Assembly: GCA_002422685.1 (NCBI GenBank)
Contig: DITC01000050.1
Span: 1 to 33,622, forward strand
Origin: Thauera sp. UBA6194
GTDB lineage: Bacteria > Pseudomonadota > Gammaproteobacteria > Burkholderiales > Rhodocyclaceae
Reading direction: 5' to 3'
Length of the DNA stretch: 33,622 nt
In this document: in pieces, positions 7,862 through 17,543 of the stretch
How positions within the stretch are numbered: the stretch's first letter is position 1
Layout: the number at the start of each line of letters is the position of its first letter
The notes under the pieces: model-generated
Databases searched by the model: none
The model's input: the letters and a program-made list of their open reading frames with translations, nothing else
Told to the model about the DNA's origin: nothing
Program-made: the position numbers and the translations under genes

Positions 7862-9205
7862 TCAGAGATTGCTGATGAACACCACGATCACGCCGATCGG
7901 CGCGACGAAGCGTGACACCAGGTTCCATACGCTGAAACCGAGCTCGCCCAGGCCGAGCTCCTTGCGCACGCTGTCGCGGTCGAGGCACCAGGCGGCGAAC
8001 ACGATCGCGCCCAGGCCGGTCAGCGGCAGCATGAACTTGCTCGTGAGCTGATCGAGCAGGTCGAAGATGTTGAGGCCGATGAACTTGACCTCGCTCCAGA
8101 GGTTGAAGGACAGCAGCGAGGCGATGCCCAGCGCCCAGATCACCAGGCCGGTGGTGAGGGTGGCGCTGACGCGACCGAGCGGTGTGCGCTCTTCCACCAG
8201 TTCCACCACCGGCTCGAGCAGCGAGATCGCCGAGGTCAGCGCGGCGAAGGTCAGCAGCAGGAAGAACAGCGTGCCCAGCAGCGTGCCCGCCCCCATGTTG
8301 CCGAAGGCGATCGGCAGGGTGACGAAGATCAGCCCGGGGCCGGCCGCCGGGTCGAGGCCGTTGGCGAACACGATCGGGAAGATCGCGAAGCCGGCGGCGA
8401 TCGCGATCACGGTGTCCATGATCACCACGGTGCGCGCGGTGCGCAGCAGGTTGACGTCCTGGCCGAGGTAGGAGCCGTAGGCCATCATGATGCCCATACC
8501 GAGCGAGAGCGTGAAGAAGGCATGGCCGAGCGCGGCGAGCACGACCTTGCCGGTGAGCTTGCTCCAGTCGGGGTTGAACAGATAGGCCGCGGCCTCGCCG
8601 AAGCCGCCGGTGGTGGCGCCGTAGCCGACGAGCACGAAGAGCAGGATGCCGAGCGCGGGCATGAGCAGCTTCGAGGCGCGCTCGAGGCCGCCGGAGACGC
8701 CCATCGCCACCACCCCCACGGTCAGCGCCATGAATACCGTGTGCCAGGTGAGCAGGCTGCCGGCGTCGGCGAGGAAGGCACCGAAGGCGTTGCCCACGCC
8801 GTCCTTGTCCATGCCAGCAAAGGCGCCGGCCGCCGCGTCGCCGGTGTAGGACAGCGCCCAGCCACCGATCACGCTGTAGAAGGACAGGATCAGGAAGGCG
8901 CCGAGCACGCCGGTGAAGCCCACCAGCGCCCAGGCGCCGCTGCGGCCGTTCTTTCGGGCGAGCTCGCCCATGGTGCTGATCGGGTTCTTCTGGCCGCGAC
9001 GGCCGATCATCCATTCGGCGACCAGGATGGGCAGGCCGATCGCGGCGATGCACAGTAGATAGACCAGCACGAAGGCGGCGCCCCCGCTCTGGCCGATCAT
9101 GTAGGGGAATTTCCAGATGTTGCCGAGGCCGACTGCGGAACCGGTGGCAGCGAGCACGAAGCCCATGCGCGAGGTCCACTGGCCGTGGGTGTGAGTGTTT
9201 GCCAT
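7862..9205 (-). CDS. Sodium-dependent neurotransmitter:sodium symporter (NSS/SNF) family transporter
   Basis: This is a bacterial LeuT-fold secondary transporter, which uses the sodium gradient to import amino acids or related small molecules across the inner membrane. The 447-residue length fits the short 11-helix bacterial NSS branch (MhsT/Tyt1-like). The unwound helix 1 with sodium and substrate contacts is clear in ATGSAVGLGNIWKFPYMIGQ, followed by GGAAFVLVYL, and SLGMGIMMAYGSY matches the helix 6 region. The substrate cannot be read from sequence; amino acids such as tryptophan or tyrosine are guesses from family members. It is single, converging on the FKBP gene across the terminator, with 177 bases of upstream spacer to the next gene. 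Confidence 0.93.
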   Translation of the reverse strand: MANTHTHGQWTSRMGFVLAATGSAVGLGNIWKFPYMIGQSGGAAFVLVYLLCIAAIGLPILVAEWMIGRRGQKNPISTMGELARKNGRSGAWALVGFTGVLGAFLILSFYSVIGGWALSYTGDAAAGAFAGMDKDGVGNAFGAFLADAGSLLTWHTVFMALTVGVVAMGVSGGLERASKLLMPALGILLFVLVGYGATTGGFGEAAAYLFNPDWSKLTGKVVLAALGHAFFTLSLGMGIMMAYGSYLGQDVNLLRTARTVVIMDTVIAIAAGFAIFPIVFANGLDPAAGPGLIFVTLPIAFGNMGAGTLLGTLFFLLLTFAALTSAISLLEPVVELVEERTPLGRVSATLTTGLVIWALGIASLLSFNLWSEVKFIGLNIFDLLDQLTSKFMLPLTGLGAIVFAAWCLDRDSVRKELGLGELGFSVWNLVSRFVAPIGVIVVFISNL

Positions 9206-9382
9206 TTCAGCACGTCTCCAGGACGAGGGATTGTGGTGTGCGCCCCGGGCGCTCCGGGCGCCGGCTGCGGGTGCGAGGCGCGCGGGCGTCGTCTTCGCGG
9301 GGCAGGGCCAAAAAACCCGCGATTCTAGCCGTTCGGGCGTCCGCTCCCAAGCGGCATGGGGCGGGACTGCACGCGGCGGGGC

Positions 9383-11482
9383 TCAGCGCGCGAGCTGTGC
9401 GGCGAGCTCGTCCGCCGACAGCGGGCAGCTGAAGTGATAGCCCTGCATCAGGTCGCAGCCCGCCTGGCTCAGCGCCGCGGCCTGTGCGGCGCTCTCGACG
9501 CCTTCGGCCACCACGCTCAGGCCCAGGCTTTTCGCCAGCGCGATGATGCCCCGCACGATCGCAGCCTGGCGTGGCACGGTGAGCATGTCCCTGATGAAGC
9601 TGCGGTCGATCTTGAGGGTGTCGAGCGGCAGGAAGCTGAGCTTGCTCAGCGACGAGTAGCCCATGCCGAAATCGTCGATGGTGAGATGAAAGCCCCGCTC
9701 GTGCAGGGCGTGCAAGCGCTCGCGCACGTGCTCGGTGTCCTGCATCACCATGCTCTCGGTGAGCTCGAGCTCGAGCTGTTGCGGCGAAACGCCCCAGCGC
9801 CTGGTGTGGGCGACGAGCAGCGGGAGCAGGTCGTCATCGACAAAGTGCGCGGCCGAGAGGTTGATCGCGATCCGCGCCGGGGGCAGGCCCGCATCGTGCC
9901 AGCTGCGCAGCTGCTTGCAGGCGCTGCCGATGACCCAGGCGCCGAGCGCGACGATCAGGTCGCTCTCCTCGGCGAGCGCAACGAAGCGGTCCGGCTCGAG
10001 CAGCCCCAGCGTCGGGTGCTGCCAGCGCACCAGGGCCTCGGCGCACTCAATGCGCCCCGTGTGGTCGTGCTTGGGCTGGTAGTTGAGCACCAGCCCGCCA
10101 CCGGCCTCGTCGGCGAGCGCGCTGCGCAGGTCGGTCTCGAGCTGCAGACGCAAGAGGGCGTCGGCGTCGATCTCGGGCGAGTAGAACTGCACCGCCCCGT
10201 GGCCACGGCGTTTGGCGTGTTGCGTGGCAGCGATGCTGGCGTTGATCAGCCTTGACGCGGTCGCGCCGTCGTCGGGATGAAGCGCGATGCCGATGCGTGC
10301 ATCCAGGATCAGCTCGCTGTCGTTGCTGCGCACGGGGCAGCGGATGCGCTCGAGCAGGCGCTGGGCGACGCGGCTGGCTTCATGCGGCGAGGACAGCTCG
10401 CCGAGCAGGGCGATGAACTCGGCACCGCTCCAGCGCGCGAGCACGCACTGCGAACCATCGGTCTCGCCGCACGGAGCGCCGGTGTCCGTGACCACCCGGG
10501 TGAGACCTTGCGAGACTTGTACGAGCAAGGCGTCACCGGCTTCGTGGCCGAGGCCCTTGTTGATGCGCTGGTAGCGCTCGAGGTCGATGTGCATGACCGC
10601 GATGAGGCTGCCGGCGTGCCGATGTGCGATGCGCTGGTGCAGCAGCTCGACGAAACGGTGCTGGTTGGGCAGGCCGGTGACCGGGTCGTGGCGGGCGAGG
10701 TAGTCCAGCCGCGCCTCGATGCGGCGCTGCTGGGTGATGTCCTGCACGGTGCCGTAGGAGCGCAGGGCGTGGCCGTTGGCGTCGTACTCGAACTTCACCC
10801 GCAGCTGAATCCAGCGGAGCTGACCGTCGCGCATCACGAAACGGTGGATCGTGTCGAGCGGCGCGTGCTGCTCGACCGCCGCGGCGATCTCGCACTGCAC
10901 GCGCTCGCGATCGTCCGGATGCACGCCGCTCAGGTAGCTCGCCAGCGTGCTCGGCGTGAACGCCCGGTCGCGGTCGAGGATCTCGAACAGGACGTCCGAG
11001 CAGATCGCCTCGCCGGTCACGCGGTTCAGCTCCCAGCTGCCGATGCGGGCGATGCCCTGTGCCTCCTGCAGGTTGCGCCGGCTGGCTTCGAGCGCGCGCA
11101 AGGTGTCGCGTGCGCGCAGCAGAAAGCGTACGCGGTGCATGAGGATGCTGGTGTTGAGCGGTTTGGCGATGAAGTCCGAGGCGCCCGCGTCGAAGGCCTG
11201 TCGGATCGGCTCGTCGCCCTCGAGCGCCGTCATCACCAGGACCGGAAGGCGGCTGTGCTGCGCTTGGGTGCGCAACCAGGCGCAGAGGGCCAGGCCGCCC
11301 ATGCCCGGCATCACCAGGTCGAGCAGGATGAGGTCGGGGCGTACCGTTGGCAACATCGCCATCGCGGCCTCGGCGCTGTCGGCTTCGAAGACCGCAAAGC
11401 CGGACGCGCTCAGCGCCTTGCTCGCCATCAGGCGGGTCATCGGCACGTCTTCGACGATGAGGACGCGGTGGGGCTCGGACAT
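9383..11482 (-). CDS. Response regulator with REC-PAS-GGDEF-EAL domains (predicted c-di-GMP phosphodiesterase)
   Basis: This 699-residue soluble protein should control c-di-GMP. The receiver domain (about 5-123) has the phosphoacceptor Asp55 in LILLDLVMPGMGG and Lys107. A PAS-3 type domain follows (about 140-255, ending YGTVQDIT), then a GGDEF-like domain (about 262-435) and an EAL domain (about 445-699). The GGDEF signature is degenerate (SGAEF at 352-356), and the usual second metal Asp is replaced in RINKGLGH, so cyclase activity is unlikely. The EAL domain looks intact: EAL 482-484, Asn541, LTES, DDFGMGYSSL (Asp603-Asp604), Lys624 and AEGVES. ATG 11482 is chosen because MSEPHRVLIVED is a normal receiver start. 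It follows the yfiR-like gene, separated by a long palindrome. No cognate histidine kinase is in the window. Confidence 0.92.
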   Translation of the reverse strand: MSEPHRVLIVEDVPMTRLMASKALSASGFAVFEADSAEAAMAMLPTVRPDLILLDLVMPGMGGLALCAWLRTQAQHSRLPVLVMTALEGDEPIRQAFDAGASDFIAKPLNTSILMHRVRFLLRARDTLRALEASRRNLQEAQGIARIGSWELNRVTGEAICSDVLFEILDRDRAFTPSTLASYLSGVHPDDRERVQCEIAAAVEQHAPLDTIHRFVMRDGQLRWIQLRVKFEYDANGHALRSYGTVQDITQQRRIEARLDYLARHDPVTGLPNQHRFVELLHQRIAHRHAGSLIAVMHIDLERYQRINKGLGHEAGDALLVQVSQGLTRVVTDTGAPCGETDGSQCVLARWSGAEFIALLGELSSPHEASRVAQRLLERIRCPVRSNDSELILDARIGIALHPDDGATASRLINASIAATQHAKRRGHGAVQFYSPEIDADALLRLQLETDLRSALADEAGGGLVLNYQPKHDHTGRIECAEALVRWQHPTLGLLEPDRFVALAEESDLIVALGAWVIGSACKQLRSWHDAGLPPARIAINLSAAHFVDDDLLPLLVAHTRRWGVSPQQLELELTESMVMQDTEHVRERLHALHERGFHLTIDDFGMGYSSLSKLSFLPLDTLKIDRSFIRDMLTVPRQAAIVRGIIALAKSLGLSVVAEGVESAAQAAALSQAGCDLMQGYHFSCPLSADELAAQLAR

Positions 11483-11627
11483 GGCTAGGCTCGGTGAGCA
11501 CGCTGGCACGGGCGCGCTTGGTTATGGGGTGTGGCGCACGGCCAGGGTGCAAGTGCGGCAAGGGTAGACGCAGGGCCTCGCCACGAGCAAGCCTCCCGAG
11601 CCCCATGCATCCACAACGACCCCGGTC

Positions 11628-11693
11628 AAAATCAATGGGGTCAGACTCGATTGATCCGCTCGCGGATCAATCGAGTCTGACCCCATTGATTTT
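11628..11693. repeat. Perfect 66-bp palindrome (32-bp arms, REP-like or terminator hairpin)
   Basis: Arms 11628-11659 and 11662-11693 are exact reverse complements separated by only 2 bases. Each arm contains the core TCAATGGGGTCAGACTCGAT. The outer ends are AAAA and TTTT, so transcripts from either strand form a stem followed by a short U run. The right arm touches the last base of the stop codon of the yfiR-like gene. It resembles dispersed GGGGTCAGA palindromes that I recall from proteobacterial genomes near REP-associated transposases, but no transposase is nearby. Confidence 0.9.
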
Positions 11694-12247
11694 TACTGCA
11701 CGACGCGGGCTGCGAGTTGCAGCAGCTGGCTGCTCAGGGTCAGTCCGGCTGCGCGCGCCGCAGCCAGGTTGATGTCGAAGCGGGTGCGGCCGTTGATGAG
11801 CTTCATCTCGATCATGCCGCCGCGGTCGATGAAGCCTGCCCGGTCGCTGATGGTGAGCATCGGGCGTGCGGCCGTGGCACGTTGCAAGGCTTGCAGGGTG
11901 GCGGCGTCGGCCGCGGTGACGAAGACCACGTCGCAGGCTCGGAAGTCGTTGTCGGTGGGGGGGGCGATGCGCACGCCGAGGCCACGCACGTCGCGACCTT
12001 CCAGTTCATGGAGCTGGCCGGCGAGCGGGTGGCCGTCGGTCGCGCACAGGGTGAGTGTGGCGGCGTCGGGCGTGCGCGCTTCGGGCCAGGTGGTGAACTT
12101 CATGAAGTTGAGCACGAAGGCCGCTTTCAGGCGGGCCTGATCGAGCGCGTCGTCGGCGCGCGCGTCGGCTGCGCCGAGGGTGGCGGCGGCGAGCAGGCCC
12201 AGGGCGAGGGTGCGCAGGGCGGGGAAGGCGATGTTGAAGATCGACAC
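11693..12247 (-). CDS. YfiR-like (DUF4154) periplasmic protein
   Basis: YfiR-family proteins are small periplasmic proteins; in Pseudomonas YfiR represses the inner-membrane diguanylate cyclase YfiN. The diagnostic segment is LKAAFVLNFMKFTTWPE just after the signal peptide, followed by LTLCATDG, and the C-terminal pattern RPMLTISDRAGFIDRGGMIEMKLINGRTRFDIN typical of DUF4154. The GTG at 12247 gives a protein of 184 residues starting with a good signal peptide (IFNIAFPALRTLALGLLAAATLGAADARA, cleavage after ARA) and lies 7 bases after the TonB receptor stop; the in-frame GTG at 12289 would overlap that gene. It is the middle gene of a receptor-YfiR-response regulator set. No yfiN-type membrane cyclase is present. 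Confidence 0.87.
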   Translation of the reverse strand: MSIFNIAFPALRTLALGLLAAATLGAADARADDALDQARLKAAFVLNFMKFTTWPEARTPDAATLTLCATDGHPLAGQLHELEGRDVRGLGVRIAPPTDNDFRACDVVFVTAADAATLQALQRATAARPMLTISDRAGFIDRGGMIEMKLINGRTRFDINLAAARAAGLTLSSQLLQLAARVVQ

Positions 12248-12254
12248 GGCGGAC

Positions 12255-14312
12255 TCAGAGGCGCCAGTCCGCGCGCAGGTAAACGCCACGTTCGACTTCG
12301 TTGATCATCGACGGCAGCGGTTCGTTGATCGCCTCCAGGTGCCGGCTGTCGAGCAGGTTCTGGCCGACGATGGACAGCTCGAGCTCGCGGCTCGCCTTCC
12401 AGCCCAGGCGCATGTCGAGTGTCCAGTAGGGATCGACGCGGCGGGCAGGCCGGAAGGCATAGGTCTGCGTTGCGCTGGCGTGGCGCAGCCAGGCATCCCA
12501 CTGCAGCGTGGGCGAGATCGTGTAGCCGGTGCGCAGCGTGAAGATGCGCTCGGGCGTGCCTTCGGTGAATTCGGTGGGGCCATCGACGCTGACATGGCTC
12601 ATGCGGCTCATGCTGAGGCTGGCGGCGAGGTCCCAGGCGTCGGTCGGGCGCCATTGCGCGCTCAGCTCGACGCCGCTCACGCGGGCGCGCTCGGTGCTGT
12701 CGAGGGTCAGGGGCTGGATGAGGACGCTGGGCACCGGGCCGGGGGTGATTGCACCCCTGTGCGCCTGGCGCAGGTCGTCGTAGCGGTAGTGGTAGGCGGC
12801 GAGCTCGGTGCTCAGTTGGGGCGACCAGCTTGCACGCCAGCCCAGGTCGAGCGCATCGAGGTATTCGTGGCCGAAGTCCGGGTTGCCGGCGATCCGGGTG
12901 GCAATCGCGGTGTAGGTTTTGCTATCGAACGTCAGCGGCGGTTGCAGCGGGCGCGCGGACAGCTGCCCGCTCACGGTGCGCTCGCCCCGGCTGCCCGCAC
13001 GCACCGCGCGCGCCGCAGAGGCCCACAGGCTGTGTGTCGCGTCGGGCGTGAACAGGATGCGGGCGTTGGGCTGGAAGGCGAGCCTGGCGTCGTCGGGCCG
13101 GTCGATGCGCGCGCCCAGGGTCAGCGCCCAGCGCTCGGGCACGAGCTCGAACTCGCCCTGCGCGAACAGGTTGAACAGGTCGTTGCGGTCGCGCGGGCTG
13201 GTGAACTGCGACGGGAAGCGCGGCGCGCCGCCCACGACCTCGTCGCGCTTGTGCCGCCAGCCTGCCCCCCAGATGAGGTCCACGCGCTCGCCGAGGCCTT
13301 GCTGCTGCTGGTATTCGATGTCGAAGGTGGTGCGCCGCTCGCGCGCGATCACGATGTCCATGTCCGAGCGCTCGACATAGGCCTGCACGCTGTGCGTGAT
13401 GCCGCTGTCGGCGACATGGTCCCAGCGGCCGAGCAGGTAGGCGAGCTCGTTGGCCGGGTTGACCGGGAGGAAGGGCTGCCGCCCCTGCGGCGTGGGCAGC
13501 ATGAAGTGCTCGCCGGTCACGCTGTCGCGCACGCTGCCCTGCACGCGGAAGCGGTCGCCGCCGGCCTTGCCGTCGAGCCGGAAGCCGGCCTGGCGGGTGC
13601 GCCAGAAGTCGCGTGCGCTGCCGTCCTCGGGCGTGGACGAGGGTTCGACGTATTGCGACTTGGCGTGCACCTCGAGGTGCGTGGTCTCCGACAAGGCCAG
13701 GCCGTGGCTGGCGAACAGGCTGCCGTGCAGCTCGCTGCCCACTGCGGCCGAGATCTGCGTGCCCTGCGCGCTGGCGGCGTTGCGGGTGATGATGTTGATC
13801 ACGCCATTGACCGCGTTCGCGCCCCACAGCGAGGCGCCCGGGCCGCGCACGATCTCGATGCGTTCGACGAGCTCGAGCGGGATGTCGTTGAACTCCCAGA
13901 ACACCCCGGAAAACAGCGGCGAGTACAGGCTGCGTCCGTCCTGAAGCACCAGCAGCTTGCTGGCGAAGCGCCCGCCGAAGCCGCGGATCGACACGCTCCA
14001 GCGGTTGTTGGAGAAGCGCGCCACATGCACGCCGGGCGCCAGACGCAGCGCCTCGGGGATGCTGGCCGCGCCGCTGCGGCGGATCTGCTCGGCGCTGATG
14101 ACATGTACGGCCGCGGGGGTGCGCGACAGCGGCTGCGCACGCTTGGAGACCGACGAGACCTCGATCTCCATGAGCTCTTCGAGGCTCAGGTCGAAGAGGT
14201 CCGTTTCTCCCGTCGCGGACGGGGCCGCGGCCGGCGCGAGTCCGGGGAGCATGGCAGCGAGGGAGGCGGCGATCAGGCTTGCTTTGAGACGCATGAACTG
14301 GCTCTGCAACAT
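12255..14312 (-). CDS. TonB-dependent outer-membrane receptor
   Basis: This 685-residue outer-membrane receptor has a signal peptide (MRLKASLIAASLAAMLPGLAPAAA), a short DLFDLSLEELMEIEVSSVSKR leader, an N-terminal plug domain (TPAAVHVISAEQIRRSG to GANAVNGVINIITRNA, about 55-165) and a 22-strand type barrel. The leader sequence is typical of receptors I associate with DUF4154 partners rather than classical siderophore receptors with a long signalling domain. ATG 14312 is preferred because GGGAAAG lies about 4 bases upstream; ATG 14294 is an alternative that begins directly at the signal peptide. The ligand is unknown; the C-terminus ends DWRL rather than with the usual aromatic residue. Together with the next two genes it forms a putative outer-membrane-to-c-di-GMP signalling cluster. 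Confidence 0.93.
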   Translation of the reverse strand: MLQSQFMRLKASLIAASLAAMLPGLAPAAAPSATGETDLFDLSLEELMEIEVSSVSKRAQPLSRTPAAVHVISAEQIRRSGAASIPEALRLAPGVHVARFSNNRWSVSIRGFGGRFASKLLVLQDGRSLYSPLFSGVFWEFNDIPLELVERIEIVRGPGASLWGANAVNGVINIITRNAASAQGTQISAAVGSELHGSLFASHGLALSETTHLEVHAKSQYVEPSSTPEDGSARDFWRTRQAGFRLDGKAGGDRFRVQGSVRDSVTGEHFMLPTPQGRQPFLPVNPANELAYLLGRWDHVADSGITHSVQAYVERSDMDIVIARERRTTFDIEYQQQQGLGERVDLIWGAGWRHKRDEVVGGAPRFPSQFTSPRDRNDLFNLFAQGEFELVPERWALTLGARIDRPDDARLAFQPNARILFTPDATHSLWASAARAVRAGSRGERTVSGQLSARPLQPPLTFDSKTYTAIATRIAGNPDFGHEYLDALDLGWRASWSPQLSTELAAYHYRYDDLRQAHRGAITPGPVPSVLIQPLTLDSTERARVSGVELSAQWRPTDAWDLAASLSMSRMSHVSVDGPTEFTEGTPERIFTLRTGYTISPTLQWDAWLRHASATQTYAFRPARRVDPYWTLDMRLGWKASRELELSIVGQNLLDSRHLEAINEPLPSMINEVERGVYLRADWRL

Positions 14313-14469
14313 GACTTTCCCGTGTGCAGCGGGCTTTGCCCGGACACGCACGACGGCATGATGTAAACGAGCGTTGATGGTAAGCGCGGGCCGTGCGCAC
14401 CAGCGTGACAAAGCTGACACTCGCGGCCGCCTCGGTCGGCGGCGCTCCCCGGCTTGTGCGGGTTCTGCC

Positions 14470-16350
<1,881 letters not shown>

Positions 16351-16471
16351 TTTAGCGCCCGGTGCCGGTCTTAGCGCGTGATTTCCTGAGGTTTTTTGAT
16401 CTGCGGAAATGCTGTCGAGATATTTCGCGCTGGCGCAAAATTTCGCTGGCGCGTGCCGGTACCGCCTGGCG

Positions 16472-17383
16472 TCAAGGGTGCTCGGCGCGCCAGTCGCGCA
16501 GCGCGGCCAGGGTGTCGTCGAGGCCGCCCACCACGCGGATGCCCGGCAGACGCTTGTGCTTGTCGCGCACCGCGGCGCCGCCCGCCCAGATCGCGATGGT
16601 GTCGGGCAGCAGCGCGCGCAATTCGAGCAGGCCGTCGATGGCCTGGCGCGCCGGGTAGGCGACGCTGAACGACAGGCCGACGATGTCGAAGCCGCCGCCG
16701 AGCGCCGCGCTGCGGATGTCCGCGAGCGGCGTGCGCGTGCCGAGCGACAGGCAGGCGACGCCCTCGGGCACCAGCATCGCCTCGGCCATCAGCAGGCCGA
16801 GCACGTGCTCTTCTTCGGGGAAGGTGGTGAGCAGCACGCGCGGCCGGCCCTCGTGGGTGGCGTGCGCGCCGATCGCCCCGCGCAGCACGTTTTGCACCTG
16901 CTCGGTAAACAAGTGCTCCTCGGGGACATCGACCTCGCCGCGCATCCAGGCCTCGCCCACCGCGGCGGCGAGCGGGGCGACGGTGTCGGCGACGAAGCGC
17001 TGCAGGCCCTGCTTCATCAGCGCCTGGCGCAGCGCGACCGCGAGCTCGGCGCTGCGGTGCAGGCGCACCAGTTCGAGCAGGCCGTCCTCGCGCCCGGCGG
17101 CGCCGGCCTGCGGACACAGACACTCGTCGAGCATCGCCACCAGCTCTTCGATGCTGGCGCCGACGACGCGGGCCGGGCGTTTGCCATGGTCGATCAGGCG
17201 CCGGATCAGGCGCAGCTTTTCGACCTGCTCGGGCGGATAGAGGCGCTCGCCGTTGGCGTCGCGTGCCGGCGCAGGGAAACCGTAGCGCCGCTCCCAGACG
17301 CGCAACGTGTCCTTGGCGAGGCCGGTGTCGCGTTCGACCGCGGCGATGCTGGCGGCCGCTTCGGATGGGATGGGAGCGTTCAT
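16472..17383 (-). CDS. MerR-family regulator with cobalamin-binding domain (CarH/LitR-like light-responsive repressor)
   Basis: The 303-residue protein has an N-terminal MerR winged helix (about 10-78, ERDTGLAKDTLRVWERRYGFP), a helical B12-cap domain (about 95-170) and a Rossmann B12-binding domain (about 180-300). Cobalamin motifs are present: W146-x9-E156-H157 as in CarH, and ExHxxG with the lower-ligand candidate His193 in PEEEHVLG. In CarH/LitR proteins adenosylcobalamin holds a DNA-binding tetramer in the dark and light disrupts it. The residue after Trp146 is Met147, where Thermus CarH has the His that caps cobalt after photolysis. Its own promoter (17426-17454) is overlapped by the palindrome TTTGTCCAGGACAAA, so autorepression is likely. 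It is probably the regulator of the lipid-modification operon starting at 19428. Confidence 0.9.
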   Translation of the reverse strand: MNAPIPSEAAASIAAVERDTGLAKDTLRVWERRYGFPAPARDANGERLYPPEQVEKLRLIRRLIDHGKRPARVVGASIEELVAMLDECLCPQAGAAGREDGLLELVRLHRSAELAVALRQALMKQGLQRFVADTVAPLAAAVGEAWMRGEVDVPEEHLFTEQVQNVLRGAIGAHATHEGRPRVLLTTFPEEEHVLGLLMAEAMLVPEGVACLSLGTRTPLADIRSAALGGGFDIVGLSFSVAYPARQAIDGLLELRALLPDTIAIWAGGAAVRDKHKRLPGIRVVGGLDDTLAALRDWRAEHP

Positions 17384-17425
17384 TGAGCGTGTCGGATGAG
17401 GTGAAGAGTCTTTAAGCTGTGCTCG

Positions 17426-17454
17426 ATCTTAGGCGTGGAAAATCAGTTTGTCCA
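17426..17454 (-). promoter_or_regulatory. Predicted sigma-70 promoter of the CarH/LitR-like gene
   Basis: Reading the minus strand, TGGACA (17449-17454) and TAAGAT (17426-17431) are separated by exactly 17 bases, about 43 bases before the regulator's start codon. The -35 lies inside the palindromic operator. Confidence 0.75.
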
Positions 17455-17461
17455 GGACAAA
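17447..17461. promoter_or_regulatory. Candidate CarH/LitR operator, copy 1 (TTTGTCCAGGACAAA)
   Basis: This perfect 7-1-7 palindrome is identical to the one at 19347-19361. It covers the -35 of the regulator's own promoter, which suits a repressor. Assignment of the binding protein is inference from position. Confidence 0.75.
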
Positions 17462-17543
17462 CGACAAAAGCAGCCCGCTGGTCAAAGGGCGCTGCGCGCA
17501 CTGGCGCGGGGCGGGCGCGAGCCGACCTGCGCGCCTCTGGCCC

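Noticed and set aside
11628..11693. Long palindrome as an integron attC site or inverted ends of a small insertion sequence
   Set aside because: No integrase, transposase or gene lies between the arms, which are only two bases apart; a REP-like hairpin or terminator fits better.
12180..14366. A 728-codon plus-strand frame opposite the TonB receptor
   Set aside because: The minus-strand frame encodes a clear TonB-dependent receptor with signal peptide and plug; the plus-strand product has no recognisable domain.
14313..14469. Promoter for the TonB receptor gene in the 157-base spacer
   Set aside because: TTGTCA and TACCAT are seen on the minus strand, but their spacing (23 bases) is too long for sigma-70, so no call was made.
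16351..16471. Regulatory hairpin between recQ and the MerR-type gene
   Set aside because: There is a short direct repeat (TTTCGC..CTGGCG) and a T run, but no convincing stem-loop or operator copy.
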